In this document: positions 17,197-26,196 of the stretch, in pieces
How the letters are laid out: each line of letters starts with the position of its first letter
Numbering within the stretch: position 1 is the stretch's first letter
Source: Muribaculaceae bacterium
GTDB taxonomy: Bacteria; Bacteroidota; Bacteroidia; Bacteroidales; Muribaculaceae
Direction: 5' to 3'
NCBI GenBank assembly: GCA_017624155.1
Contig: JAGANS010000048.1
Span: forward strand, 1 to 64,000
DNA length: 64,000 nt
The notes under the pieces: generated by a model
Told to the model about the DNA's origin: nothing
Seen by the model: the letters and a program-made list of their open reading frames with translations, nothing else
Databases searched by the model: none
Made by a program: the position numbers and the translations under genes

Positions 17197-18953
17197 GCCT
17201 CGGGCAGTTCTACTGCAAGGTTGAGCTCGTCGAGCTGCTTCTGATCGAGAGGCGCCGGGGCGTCGAGCATGACGTCGCGGCCCGAGTTGTTCTTGGGGAA
17301 TGCGATGCAGTCGCGGATCGAGTCGAGGCCGGCGAAGAGCGATACCCAGCGGTCGAGACCATAGGCGAGTCCTCCGTGTGGGGGGGCGCCGTACTTGAAG
17401 GCATTCATCAGGAAGCCAAACTGCTCCTGTGCCTTCTCGGGAGTGAAGCCGAGTATCTCGAACATCTTGGCCTGCAACTCGGCGTTGTGGATGCGGATTG
17501 AACCGCCGCCAACCTCGACGCCGTTGATAACCATGTCGTAGGCATCGGCACGCACGGCGGCCGGGTCGGTGTCGAGCATGGGGATGTCTTCGTCCTTGGG
17601 GTGGGTGAAGGGGTGGTGCATGGCCATGAGGCGCTGCTCCTCGTCGCTCCATTCAAACATGGGGAAGTCCACTACCCACAGGCACGCGAATTTGTCCTTG
17701 TCGCGGAGTCCCAGGCGGCGTCCCATTTCGAGACGAAGCTCGCACAGCTGCTTGCGTGCGCGCATGGTGTCGTCGCCGCTGATGATGAGGATGAGGTCGC
17801 CGGCTTCGGCGCCCATCTTGTCGGCCATGGCGCGGAGCACTTCCTGCGTGTAGAATTTGTCGACCGACGACTTGACGGTGCCGTCCTCGCCCACGCGGGC
17901 ATATACAAGGCCTTTGGCGCCGATCTGCGGACGCTTCACATATTCGGTGAGCTCGTCGAGCTGCTTGCGGGTATAGTGGGCCGCGCCCTTGGCAACGATG
18001 CCGCCGATATACTCGGCATTGTCGAATACGCCGAAGCCATAGCCCTTGAGGACGTCCATAAGCTCGACAAACTTCATGCCGAAGCGGAGGTCGGGCTTGT
18101 CGGAACCGTAATATTTCATCGCATCGGCCCACGACATGCGGAGGAAGGGCTCGGTGAGCTCGATGCCGCGGATTGTCTTGAACAGATGCTTGGCCATGCC
18201 TTCAAACAGCTCGATGATGTCGTTCTGCTCCACGAAGCTCATTTCGCAGTCGATCTGAGTGAATTCGGGCTGACGGTCGGCGCGAAGGTCCTCGTCGCGG
18301 AAGCATTTCACGATCTGGAAGTAGCGGTCCATGCCCGATACCATGAGAAGCTGCTTGAGGGTCTGCGGCGACTGGGGCAGCGCGTAGAACTGTCCCGGAT
18401 TCATGCGCGAGGGCACCACAAAGTCGCGTGCACCCTCGGGTGTCGACCCTACGAGCATCGGGGTCTCGATCTCAAGGAAGCCCTTCGAGTCGAGGTAACG
18501 GCGCACTTCCATAGTCATGCGGTGACGCAGCTCAAGGTTGCGGCGCACGGGTGTGCGGCGCAGGTCGAGATAGCGGTAGCGCATGCGCAGGTCGTCGCCG
18601 CCGTCCGATTCGTCCTCGATTGTGAAGGGGGGCACTTCACTGGGGTTAAGGACGCGCAACTCACGGGCGATAATCTCGATATCGCCGGTGGGAAGATGCG
18701 GATTCTTGGATGTGCGCTCGGCCACGGTACCGCTTACCTGAACGACGTATTCGCGGCCAAGATGGTTGGCCGCCTCGTTGAGGGCCTCGTTGTCGGAGCT
18801 TTCAAATACGATCTGAGTGATACCGTAACGGTCGCGGAGGTCGAGGAAGGTCATGCCTCCCATTTTGCGGACTCTCTGCACCCACCCGGCGAGGGTGACT
18901 GTGCGGCCGGCATCGCCGAGGCGCAGTTCGCCACAAGTATTTGTCCTGAACAT
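17193..18953 (-). CDS. aspS: Aspartyl-tRNA synthetase, bacterial type
   Basis: AspRS charges tRNA-Asp. The 586-residue product has the bacterial long form: an OB-fold domain ([23 protein letters not shown]), class II motif 2 ([24 protein letters not shown]), the bacterial GAD insertion (about 290-420), and motif 3 ([28 protein letters not shown]). The motif [17 protein letters not shown] is diagnostic. It leads a reverse operon with nif3 and the zinc-ribbon gene, a gene order I know from other Bacteroidota. Confidence 0.98.
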   Translation of the reverse strand: MFRTNTCGELRLGDAGRTVTLAGWVQRVRKMGGMTFLDLRDRYGITQIVFESSDNEALNEAANHLGREYVVQVSGTVAERTSKNPHLPTGDIEIIARELRVLNPSEVPPFTIEDESDGGDDLRMRYRYLDLRRTPVRRNLELRHRMTMEVRRYLDSKGFLEIETPMLVGSTPEGARDFVVPSRMNPGQFYALPQSPQTLKQLLMVSGMDRYFQIVKCFRDEDLRADRQPEFTQIDCEMSFVEQNDIIELFEGMAKHLFKTIRGIELTEPFLRMSWADAMKYYGSDKPDLRFGMKFVELMDVLKGYGFGVFDNAEYIGGIVAKGAAHYTRKQLDELTEYVKRPQIGAKGLVYARVGEDGTVKSSVDKFYTQEVLRAMADKMGAEAGDLILIISGDDTMRARKQLCELRLEMGRRLGLRDKDKFACLWVVDFPMFEWSDEEQRLMAMHHPFTHPKDEDIPMLDTDPAAVRADAYDMVINGVEVGGGSIRIHNAELQAKMFEILGFTPEKAQEQFGFLMNAFKYGAPPHGGLAYGLDRWVSLFAGLDSIRDCIAFPKNNSGRDVMLDAPAPLDQKQLDELNLAVELPEA

Positions 18954-18994
18954 TGTATATATCAGTTAATGGATTGATGATTCGTTTTAACGGG

Positions 18995-19002
18995 CAAAGA
19001 TA
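18995..19002 (-). promoter_or_regulatory. aspS promoter -7 element
   Basis: The reverse strand reads TATCTTTG, 42 bp before the aspS start, directly adjoining the terminator of the preceding operon. No clear -33 element. Confidence 0.5.
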
Positions 19003-19003
19003 C

Positions 19004-19042
19004 AAAAAAATCCCGAAATACGGCTGCCATATTCCGGGATTT
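19004..19042 (-). terminator. Terminator of the ABC-2/DUF2007 operon
   Basis: On the reverse strand an AATCCCGGAATA / TATTTCGGGATT stem with one mismatch is followed by seven T residues, 18 bp after the DUF2007 stop. Confidence 0.85.
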
Positions 19043-19059
19043 ATGATTCAGAATGCCAA

Positions 19060-19281
19060 TTATCGGTGGTCGCCGGCGTTGATGAGGCTGCGGGCCTCGT
19101 CGGCGCGGTCGGCCGGCACCATGAGTTCGAGCGGCGCCCATGTATCGGTCATGGGGTATACCGACGATATGGTGGCGTTGTTCAGCTCCACGGGGATGCC
19201 GTTTGATTCGAGCATTCCTTTTACGATGTAGCCGTCCTCGACCGAGGAGAATGTGGCTATGATGGTCCAGTTGTCGTTCAT
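19060..19281 (-). CDS. Small DUF2007-type putative signal-transducing protein
   Basis: A 73-residue protein starting MNDNWTIIATFSSVEDGYIVKG. The pattern of an N-terminal TIIATFSSVEDGYIVKGMLES helix-strand, followed by a C-terminal LMVPADRADEARSLI helix, matches the DUF2007 (putative prokaryotic signal-transducing) family, whose function is not established. An ATG two codons upstream (19287) is also possible. It starts 11 bp after the ABC permease stop and precedes a terminator, so it is the third gene of that operon. Confidence 0.8.
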   Translation of the reverse strand: MNDNWTIIATFSSVEDGYIVKGMLESNGIPVELNNATISSVYPMTDTWAPLELMVPADRADEARSLINAGDHR

Positions 19282-19292
19282 GAGCATATGGA

Positions 19293-20561
19293 TTATTTGT
19301 AGCGTGTCCAGCGGATGAGCTCGGCCACGGTAGGTTTCTTGCCATACATGAATATGCCCACGCGGTATATCTTGGCGGCGAGCCATATCATGCCTACGAA
19401 TGATACATAAAGTATCACGAGCGATACTATCGACTGCCATACCGGAATGCCGAATGGTACACGGGCCATCATCACCATCGGCGATGTGAAGGGAATGTAT
19501 GATGTCCACATAGCCAGAGCGGAATTGGGATCCTGCACCACGCTCATCGATATGATGAGAGCGAGGATAATGGGCACGATGGCTAACGATGTGAGCTGTG
19601 AGGCGTCCTGGATATTGTCGACGGCCGAGCCGATGGCCGCATATATCGAGGAGTAGAACAGATAGCCGCCGATGAGGAACAGCACCATGAAGATGAGCAG
19701 CTGGCCCATGAACGACGGGTCGGCGAGCTGTGCCACGGCCTGTATCATGGCCGGGTCGGCTGTGCCGCTCTGAGCTACCGATGTCGATAGCAGAGGCATT
19801 ATCCATATGCTGCAGCCTATCAGCAACACAGCCCATATCAGAATCTGTGTCACGGCCACGGCGCCTATGCCGAGGATCTTGCCCATCATGAGGTCGGTGG
19901 GCTTGACCGACGATACGACAAGTTCGAGCACCCGGTTGTTCTTTTCTTCAATAATCGATGTCATCACCATCTGGCCGTAGAGCATGATGAACATATAGAG
20001 TATGAGCATCATGAATGTGCCGAGCAGGTAGGACAGGATCGATGAGGTGGCGGTTTCCTCCTCCTTGTCGAGACGGTAGGTCTGGAGCTGTACGTCGACG
20101 TTCACCTCATCGAGAATCTGACGCAGGTTGTCTATTTCATAGGCGCGGATGCGCTGATCCTCGATCACGTCGGACAGCTGGCCGGATATGAACTGTTCGG
20201 TCACCATCGAGGGCGAGCCGTGGGTGTACAGGGAGATGTTGCCGTCGGGTTCGGATATCACATCCTTGCCTATGACAAGTATTGCCTGATAATTGTCGTC
20301 GGCCTTGAGATCGGTGAGCGGGGTATTCACTGGGATAAAAGTGATGTCGCCCTCGTTCTGAAGACGGGGAGCCACTACGCCCGAGTCATCGATGACGGCG
20401 ATCGTCTGCTCCTCAGGGCCCGACAGCGCCATGATCAGGGCCGGAGCCACCATCATGGCGAGCATGAGCAGCGGCATGAGTATGGTGGTGATGATGAAGC
20501 TCTTGCGCTTTACCCGTTCGAGGTATTCGCGCGATATTATGATTCCAAGTGCGCTTTTCAT
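19293..20561 (-). CDS. ABC-2 type transporter permease (NatB-like)
   Basis: A 422-residue permease with one N-terminal membrane helix, a large extracytoplasmic domain (about 50-175) and about five C-terminal helices. MTSIIEEKNNRVLELVVSSVKPTDLMMGKILG is the conserved ABC-2 motif. This layout is that of NatB/YhaP-type exporters, which expel sodium or small toxic molecules; the substrate here is unknown. It overlaps the upstream ATPase gene by 4 bases. The pair and DUF2007 form one operon. Confidence 0.9.
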   Translation of the reverse strand: MKSALGIIISREYLERVKRKSFIITTILMPLLMLAMMVAPALIMALSGPEEQTIAVIDDSGVVAPRLQNEGDITFIPVNTPLTDLKADDNYQAILVIGKDVISEPDGNISLYTHGSPSMVTEQFISGQLSDVIEDQRIRAYEIDNLRQILDEVNVDVQLQTYRLDKEEETATSSILSYLLGTFMMLILYMFIMLYGQMVMTSIIEEKNNRVLELVVSSVKPTDLMMGKILGIGAVAVTQILIWAVLLIGCSIWIMPLLSTSVAQSGTADPAMIQAVAQLADPSFMGQLLIFMVLFLIGGYLFYSSIYAAIGSAVDNIQDASQLTSLAIVPIILALIISMSVVQDPNSALAMWTSYIPFTSPMVMMARVPFGIPVWQSIVSLVILYVSFVGMIWLAAKIYRVGIFMYGKKPTVAELIRWTRYK

Positions 20562-21511
20562 ATTGCAGGGGGTGTTGTGGTTTGGTGGTTTGACTCTTCG
20601 ACAGTGCGGATAAATATCTCGTCCATCGACGGGAGCAGGGGATTGAATGTGCGGATGAGCGCATTGGCGTTGGCCGTGGCGAGCACCGTGCGCGAGTCAT
20701 CGGGAGCGTTGAGCGAGAAGCGCACCCGCGATATGCCGTCGCGGTCGGCGGGGATGGGTTCGATAACCTTTACGAGCGGCGTGATGGCCGATACAAGCGC
20801 CTTCTCATCGCCCTCGTATCCGAGCTCGTAGCGGTTGTCGCTGAATCGGCGGCGCAGCTCGGCCACGTTGCCGGTGAGGATGTTGTGGCTCTTGTTGATA
20901 AGGGTGATGTTGTCGCAGAGCTCCTCAACGCTGGCCATGTTGTGGGTGGAGAAGATTACGGTGGCGCCGGCGTCGCGCAGGGCGAGTATCTCGCGCTTGA
21001 GCACGTTGGCATTGATGGGGTCGAAGCCCGAAAACGGCTCGTCGAAAATGAGCAGGCGCGGATTGTGAAGAACGGTGACGATAAACTGTACTTTCTGAGC
21101 CATACCCTTGGAGAGCTCTTCCACCTTCTTGTTCCACCACGACGAGATTTCAAGCTTGTCGAACCACTCGCGCAGCGATTTCTCGGCCTGCTGCTTCGAC
21201 AGACCCTTGAGGCGGGCGAAGAACAGGGCCTGATCACCGACTTTCATTTTCTTATAGAGACCGCGTTCCTCGGGCAGATAGCCGATATTCACGATGTCGG
21301 CGGCGGTGAGGTCGTGTCCGTCAAAGATCACGCGGCCCTTGTCGGGGGCTGTGATGTGGTTGATGATACGGATAAGTGTCGTCTTGCCGGCACCATTGGG
21401 GCCAAGCAGGCCGTAGACCTTGCCGCGGGGCACCTCAAGCGATACATCGTCGAGGGCCACATGGTTGGTGAAGGCCTTGCTGACATTATCAACTGTGATT
21501 ATATTTTCCAT
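20558..21511 (-). CDS. ABC transporter ATP-binding protein (NatA-like)
   Basis: The 317-residue ATPase powers the adjacent permease. Walker A is GPNGAGKTT, the signature is ELSKGMAQKV in place of LSGGQ, Walker B is LLIFDEPFSGFDP, and the switch His is in STHNM. Residues 220-300 are the C-terminal extension common in exporters of the NatA/YhaQ group. The K in the signature motif is frequent in this subgroup. Start at 21511; permease follows with a 4-base overlap. Confidence 0.93.
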   Translation of the reverse strand: MENIITVDNVSKAFTNHVALDDVSLEVPRGKVYGLLGPNGAGKTTLIRIINHITAPDKGRVIFDGHDLTAADIVNIGYLPEERGLYKKMKVGDQALFFARLKGLSKQQAEKSLREWFDKLEISSWWNKKVEELSKGMAQKVQFIVTVLHNPRLLIFDEPFSGFDPINANVLKREILALRDAGATVIFSTHNMASVEELCDNITLINKSHNILTGNVAELRRRFSDNRYELGYEGDEKALVSAITPLVKVIEPIPADRDGISRVRFSLNAPDDSRTVLATANANALIRTFNPLLPSMDEIFIRTVEESNHQTTTPPAI

Positions 21512-21575
21512 TGCAATTCACTTTAGAGCTTTTTTTATTTGACGCTGTCCCGGAGAAAAAATTACAGGGTGTGGC

Positions 21576-21611
21576 AAAAAAAATCGCGCCTGTCCGACCG
21601 GGGCAGGCGCG
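21576..21611 (-). terminator. Terminator of the spt gene
   Basis: The reverse strand forms a CGCGCCTG / CAGGCGCG stem with an 11-base loop followed by eight T residues, 22 bp past the Spt stop. Confidence 0.88.
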
Positions 21612-21633
21612 TATTGGGGTTTAATCCGCCTGA

Positions 21634-22821
21634 TCAGGGAATGATCTGATATTTGCGGAAAACTTTCTGGATCTTTTCGAGGGCTGTGGTGACGTGCTCC
21701 TTGGTGTGAGTCGCCATGAGCGAGAAACGGATCAGCGTGTCCTCGGGAGCCACGGCGGGCGATACCACGGGGTTGACAAAGATGCCTTCCTCAAGCAGAT
21801 CGTGGGTGATGGCAAATGTCTTCATGTTGTCGCGTACGAACAGCGGGATGATAGGAGTGGATGTATGACCTATCTCGCAGCCCATGTTGCGGAAGCCTTC
21901 GAGAGCATAGTTGGTGACTTCCCACAGATGCTCCTGGCGCCAGGGTTCCTCGATCATGATGTCGATGGCCTTAAGGGCGGCGGCAGTCGAGGCCGGAGTG
22001 ATACTGGCGGTGAAGATATACGAGCGGGAGTGGTGGCGCAGGAAGTTAGTGATTTCCTTATCGGTAGCGATGAAGCCGCCGAGCGATGCAAACGACTTGG
22101 AGAATGTACCCATTACCAGGTCTACATCGTCTGTAAGGCCGAAGTGGTTCACAACACCGCGGCCACCCTTGCCGAATACGCCGATGCCGTGGGCCTCGTC
22201 GACCATAACTGCGGCATTGTACTGCTTCGCAAGGCGTACAATTTCAGGCACATTGGCTACGTCGCCTTCCATGGAGAATACACCGTCGGTTACGATCAGC
22301 TTTATCGCGTCGGGCTTGCAGGACTGGAGCTGCTTCTCGAGCGATTCCATATCGTTGTGCTTGTATTTGAGGGTCTTGGAGAATGACAGGCGGTGGCCTT
22401 CGATAATGGAGGCGTGATCCTGCTCGTCCCATAATATATAATCGCCGCGTCCGGTCAGGCAAGATACCACGCCGAGGTTCACTTCAAAGCCGGTGGAGTA
22501 GATCATGACGTCTTCCTTGCCGATATACTCGGCGATGCGCGCCTCGAGCTGTTTGTGAATGTCGAGTGTGCCGTTAAGAAATGGAGAGCCGGCGCAGCCG
22601 GTGCCGTATTTTTTTGTAGCCTCGATGGCGGCTTCTTTGATTCGGGGATCGGAAACGAGACCTGAATAGCAATTAGAGCCGAACATCAGCACCTTCTTGC
22701 CGTTGATGATCACCTCGGGCTCCTGCTCGGATGAGATGGCACGGAAATAAGGATACACGCCGGCTGCTTTAGCCTCCTGAGGGGCTGTGTACTTTGCGAG
22801 TTTAGCTTGTAAAGGCTTCAT
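21634..22821 (-). CDS. spt: Serine palmitoyltransferase, sphingolipid synthesis
   Basis: A 395-residue alpha-oxoamine synthase. These PLP enzymes join an amino acid to an acyl-CoA; I assign serine palmitoyltransferase, the first step of Bacteroidota sphingolipid synthesis, from close likeness to the Bacteroides enzyme (GVYPYFR near residue 21, KKVLMFGSNCYSGL, YGTGCAGSPFLNGTLDIH). The PLP lysine is Lys242 in GTFSKSFASLGG; DEAHGIG lies at 208-214. A KBL or BioF role is less likely. The start at 22821 is preferred to the open frame reaching 22974, because the promoter element at 22884-22891 lies between them. Confidence 0.85.
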   Translation of the reverse strand: MKPLQAKLAKYTAPQEAKAAGVYPYFRAISSEQEPEVIINGKKVLMFGSNCYSGLVSDPRIKEAAIEATKKYGTGCAGSPFLNGTLDIHKQLEARIAEYIGKEDVMIYSTGFEVNLGVVSCLTGRGDYILWDEQDHASIIEGHRLSFSKTLKYKHNDMESLEKQLQSCKPDAIKLIVTDGVFSMEGDVANVPEIVRLAKQYNAAVMVDEAHGIGVFGKGGRGVVNHFGLTDDVDLVMGTFSKSFASLGGFIATDKEITNFLRHHSRSYIFTASITPASTAAALKAIDIMIEEPWRQEHLWEVTNYALEGFRNMGCEIGHTSTPIIPLFVRDNMKTFAITHDLLEEGIFVNPVVSPAVAPEDTLIRFSLMATHTKEHVTTALEKIQKVFRKYQIIP

Positions 22822-22883
22822 ATAATTAACGTTGCGGCCGGCACAAGTGAAAGGTGCGGCCTGAATGTGATTAAACCAGGCTG

Positions 22884-22891
22884 CAAATTTA
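22884..22891 (-). promoter_or_regulatory. spt promoter -7 element
   Basis: The reverse strand reads TAAATTTG 63 bp before the chosen spt start. It helps reject the longer open frame. No -33 element seen. Confidence 0.45.
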
Positions 22892-23004
22892 CAAAAAAAT
22901 CGGCATATTGCTTCTCCGATTTCTGAAAAATATCGGAAAAAGCGAAAAACAGTCATGAAAAGGCTATATGGCACGGGATATGGAAAGAGTGCCGCGCCTG
23001 TCGG

Positions 23005-24537
23005 TCAGTCGATGACTGTGTCGCGGTGTCGCCAGCGGCTGATGCCGGTGCGCTTCGACGACAGGATGGTGCTGTGGGCCTGCTGGCGGCTCTCGGTGTG
23101 GCCGCAACAGGTGCAGCGGTAGTGCAGCAGATAGCGGTCGGTGCGCACTTGCTGGCGATAGGTGGATGTCTCCATGTCGCGGTCTATATGGGTTGTCACC
23201 GAGCGGTTGCGCTTCTCGCTGAATCCGCATGCATAAGTCACCTTGGTGTATGATTCCTCGGCTGTGCTGTTATCCTTTACCACACGGTCCACCTCGGTAT
23301 CGCGCATATATGTCTTTGAGCCGAGATCATCTGTGCGTTCGTGCACGATAGTATCGATATGCCGGCACGAGGGGCAGCGGCGGTGTGGCACGTCGGTGCC
23401 GAGGAGCTCGGTCGCAAGCAGGTAGACGAATGCGGCGACCGGAAACATCAGCAGGGCAAACAGTGCGTATGCTCCCCACAATATCAGGCATATATACCAG
23501 TAATATGCCGATATGACGCCAACGACGGCAAAGAATATCTGTAATGTGCGGTCGCCCAAAGGATAGAAGATCTTGGGAAAATGCAGCAGGGCGCTCAGCA
23601 GCGCTACCGGCAGCGCGCCGAGGCAGAAGAGCCATATCAGACCGCAGATACCGTTGATGATGTAACTGCCATAGCGGAGGGCAGTCTGCAAGGCGCCGTC
23701 GCCGAATTTGTGAGGCTTGTAGAGATTGGAGCGTATGAGCCACGATGTGAGCGGCATGTCGGCTATCTTGTCGACGAAGGGCAGATAGCGCAGGGCATAG
23801 CCGTTGCGGTAGCGGATGTCATCGTATGTTGTGGCCGAGGCCTTTCCGTCAGGAGTAAAGGTTACCGACGGGCGGTAAAGATGTCCGTCGTTTGCGTCGA
23901 GGGCGTCGGCAAAAAAGGATACACGGCAGCCGCCGTCGGCTGTCGGTACACGCATTTGCATCGGTCCGAGGAGCTTCTCGCAGTTCTCGGGCGTGAGTTC
24001 GGACATCATTGCCTCGAGGGCACCCTTGGTGATGAGGCGTTGGCGTGGTTCGCTGTCAAACTGCATGTCGGCTGCTTCGTCGAATACCGGCAGGAAGTTG
24101 GTGGGTCGCAGTGATTCTACCTTTGTGCCGTCCTCAAGGACGCCTTCATAATCCTTTATTTCGCCGCTGTCATAGAATGTGGCCTTGGTCACCTTGACGG
24201 TCTTGCCCTTGGCAGGTCCGTATTTGGGTATTACGGGAATATCAATCTGATCGGGGCGCAGGAAAGCGCGTGTGCCGTCCTCGGTAACGACAAGGTATTT
24301 CAGGAACAGGCCGTCGCCCGAATATCCGGCCAGACGCACCTGTGTGCCGGCGGCGACAGGAATCTCTACCTTGTCGTCTTCGGCAAATTCAGCGCTCATG
24401 CGTGTCGATGCCGGTATTGTGAATGTCTCGTCGCTGAGTTTGATGCGGTCGGTGGGCAGTAATGCGCCTGCAAGCATCACGCAAAAAAGTACGAGGAAGA
24501 GTATTGTCTCGAAGTTTAGTACTCGGGAGAGTTTCAT
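23005..24537 (-). CDS. Uncharacterised membrane protein with C-terminal CxxC pairs
   Basis: I do not recognise this 510-residue protein. It has an N-terminal membrane helix (10-28), a beta-rich extracytoplasmic-like region (about 30-270) containing two SH3-like stretches, about three or four helices at 288-378, then a hydrophilic tail with CPSC (388-391) and CTCC (475-478) that could bind zinc as a split ribbon. The tail also carries many Arg, Asp and Thr residues. It is a single-gene unit with its own promoter and lies between spt and HU. A role in signalling or envelope sensing would be guesswork. Confidence 0.8.
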   Translation of the reverse strand: MKLSRVLNFETILFLVLFCVMLAGALLPTDRIKLSDETFTIPASTRMSAEFAEDDKVEIPVAAGTQVRLAGYSGDGLFLKYLVVTEDGTRAFLRPDQIDIPVIPKYGPAKGKTVKVTKATFYDSGEIKDYEGVLEDGTKVESLRPTNFLPVFDEAADMQFDSEPRQRLITKGALEAMMSELTPENCEKLLGPMQMRVPTADGGCRVSFFADALDANDGHLYRPSVTFTPDGKASATTYDDIRYRNGYALRYLPFVDKIADMPLTSWLIRSNLYKPHKFGDGALQTALRYGSYIINGICGLIWLFCLGALPVALLSALLHFPKIFYPLGDRTLQIFFAVVGVISAYYWYICLILWGAYALFALLMFPVAAFVYLLATELLGTDVPHRRCPSCRHIDTIVHERTDDLGSKTYMRDTEVDRVVKDNSTAEESYTKVTYACGFSEKRNRSVTTHIDRDMETSTYRQQVRTDRYLLHYRCTCCGHTESRQQAHSTILSSKRTGISRWRHRDTVID

Positions 24538-24569
24538 GGTAATGGTTTAAATAGTTGATATATGTGGCA

Positions 24570-24601
24570 CAAAGATAATAAATAGCGACATGTCTTGCAA
24601 A
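24570..24601 (-). promoter_or_regulatory. Promoter of the 510-residue protein gene
   Basis: On the reverse strand TTTG (24601-24598) is followed after 20 bp by TATCTTTG (24577-24570), an excellent match to the Bacteroidota promoter. The start codon is 32 bp downstream. Confidence 0.7.
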
Positions 24602-24620
24602 TACCGGGACCAAAAAATGT

Positions 24621-24664
24621 AAAAAGCGCAGGTCCCGGCGGGAAAAACGTCGGGACCTGCGCTG
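24621..24664 (-). terminator. Terminator of the HU gene
   Basis: A perfect 13-bp stem (AGCGCAGGTCCCG / CGGGACCTGCGCT) with a 13-base loop, then TTTTT on the reverse strand, 21 bp past the HU stop. Confidence 0.92.
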
Positions 24665-24684
24665 ATAAGACGTGTTGGGGATGA

Positions 24685-24957
24685 TTACTTCACCTTTGCG
24701 GCGAGTTCGGCGCCGGCCTTGAATTTGATAGTCTTGCGGGCGGCGATTGTGATCTGTTCCTTAGTGCGGGGGTTTATGCCGGTGCGTTCACCTTTTTCAG
24801 CCACAGCGAAAGTGCCGAAACCGAGGAGGGCTACTTTGTCGTTGTTAACGAGTGCGTCGGCGATGGCTTCGAGAGCTGCATCGACTGCTTCCTTGGCCTG
24901 AGCCTTGGTAAGGGATGCCTTAGCGGCAACTGCATTTACAAGTTCTGTCTTGTTCAT
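24685..24957 (-). CDS. hup: HU-family nucleoid DNA-binding protein
   Basis: A 90-residue HU/IHF-type protein. It starts MNKTELVNAVA, has the core GFGTFAVAEKGERTGINPRTKEQI-like beta arm with the Pro at the tip that inserts into DNA, and ends in KAGAELAAKVK. HU dimers bend and compact DNA without strong sequence preference. The gene has its own TATATTTG element upstream and a strong terminator, so it is a monocistronic unit. Confidence 0.96.
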   Translation of the reverse strand: MNKTELVNAVAAKASLTKAQAKEAVDAALEAIADALVNNDKVALLGFGTFAVAEKGERTGINPRTKEQITIAARKTIKFKAGAELAAKVK

Positions 24958-24992
24958 AATATAGCAGATTGTTATTAAATAGATATCTTGCG

Positions 24993-25000
24993 CAAATATA
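24993..25000 (-). promoter_or_regulatory. HU gene promoter -7 element
   Basis: The reverse strand reads TATATTTG 36 bp before the HU start. The surrounding AT-rich DNA lacks a clear -33 TTTG. Confidence 0.5.
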
Positions 25001-25078
25001 AGCCATATAATCGAGAAATGCTAAGAAAAAATAAAAAAAATCTGACTTTTGGTCAAAAAAAGTCAAAAAAGTCCGAAT

Positions 25079-26158
25079 TCAGTCGTTTTTACAGCATATT
25101 TCGACCTGCCGTCGCACAGATTCCTCATGGATCGCGCTTAAAATCACCCGCAGGAAATCGGGGTTTAGCCCGAGGTCGGTGCCGAATCGGGTGCGTGTCT
25201 CGATCATCGACCGGTAGCGTTGCGGCTGCACGGCCGAGAGCGAGTGAAGCTGCTTGTAGCGGCCGATTTCATCGGTTAGCTGCATGCGCCGGGCCAGGGT
25301 CTCGAGGAGCGATTCGTCTATCCGGTCGATCTGGAGGCGCATTGCTTCCAGCTCAGTGTCGGGCATAGCCCGGTTGCTCGCCGGGAGCGACTTTATCATT
25401 TCGATGAGCTGTGCCGGCGTGAGCTGTTGAGCGGCATCGCTGAGTGCCTCGTCGGGACAGCAGTGGCACTCGACAATCAGACCGTCGAAGTGCATGGCCA
25501 TAGCCTTGCGGGCCACTTGCTCAACGAGATCTCGCCGGCCGGCTATGTGGCTGGGGTCGCAGAGCAGGGTGAGTCCCGGCAGTCGGCGTCGCAGTTCAAA
25601 GGGTATAGCCCAGTGGGGGGTGTTACGGTAGAGATTTTCTCCGTAGGTGGTGAACCCGCGATGGACTGCCCCGAGGCGTGTTATTCCGGCTTCGCGTATG
25701 CGCTGCATGGCGCCTATCCACAGATTGATGTCGGGGCTGACGGGATTCTTGACGATTATAGCTGGTGGATTGCTGAGTCCGGCCAGGGCATCGGCAACTT
25801 CCTGTACGGCAAATGGATTGGCCGACGTGCGGGCACCGATCCACAGGATGTCGACACCCGATGCCGCGGCGGCCTTCACATGCGCCGGTGTGGCGACTTC
25901 GGTAGCGGTTGCCATGCCGGTAGCGGCCTTTACATCGGCCAGCCAGTCGAGACCCGGCAGCCCGACGCCTTCAAATCCGCCGGGCAGAGTGCGGGGCTTC
26001 CACACGCCTGCGCGGAATATATTTATGCCGCCCTCGGCAAGGGCGCGGGCGGTATCAAGCATCTGGCGGCGCGACTCGGCACTGCACGGGCCGGCCATTA
26101 TGGCAGGGCTGCCGCAGTCGGAGGGCAGGGGATTTGTTATGTCGTCGAGCGAGTTCAT
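25079..26158 (-). CDS. Bifunctional DAHP synthase / chorismate mutase
   Basis: A 359-residue fusion for aromatic amino-acid synthesis. Residues 1 to about 265 form a class I-beta DAHP synthase (GPCSAESRRQML, VWKPRTLPGGFEG, WIGARTSANPF, KNPVSPD, CDPSHIAGRR), condensing PEP and erythrose-4-phosphate. Residues about 270-355 are an AroQ-type chorismate mutase (LEAMRLQIDRIDESLLETLARRM, EIGRYK). Fusing the first pathway enzyme to chorismate mutase is typical of Bacteroidota and probably allows prephenate feedback on DAHP synthase. No other aro or phe genes flank it here. Confidence 0.93.
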   Translation of the reverse strand: MNSLDDITNPLPSDCGSPAIMAGPCSAESRRQMLDTARALAEGGINIFRAGVWKPRTLPGGFEGVGLPGLDWLADVKAATGMATATEVATPAHVKAAAASGVDILWIGARTSANPFAVQEVADALAGLSNPPAIIVKNPVSPDINLWIGAMQRIREAGITRLGAVHRGFTTYGENLYRNTPHWAIPFELRRRLPGLTLLCDPSHIAGRRDLVEQVARKAMAMHFDGLIVECHCCPDEALSDAAQQLTPAQLIEMIKSLPASNRAMPDTELEAMRLQIDRIDESLLETLARRMQLTDEIGRYKQLHSLSAVQPQRYRSMIETRTRFGTDLGLNPDFLRVILSAIHEESVRRQVEICCKND

Positions 26159-26165
26159 TCGGCTG

Positions 26166-26196
26166 CAAAGTTAGCAAAAATCGGTGGTGCTTACAA
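26166..26196 (-). promoter_or_regulatory. Promoter of the DAHP synthase fusion gene
   Basis: On the reverse strand TTG (26196-26194) precedes TAACTTTG (26173-26166) with a 20-bp spacer. It overlaps the end of the upstream TIGR02757 gene. Confidence 0.6.

Noticed and set aside
17601..18977. 458-codon forward open frame opposite aspS
   Set aside because: AspRS on the reverse strand is complete with all motifs. The forward frame is a codon-bias shadow without family features.
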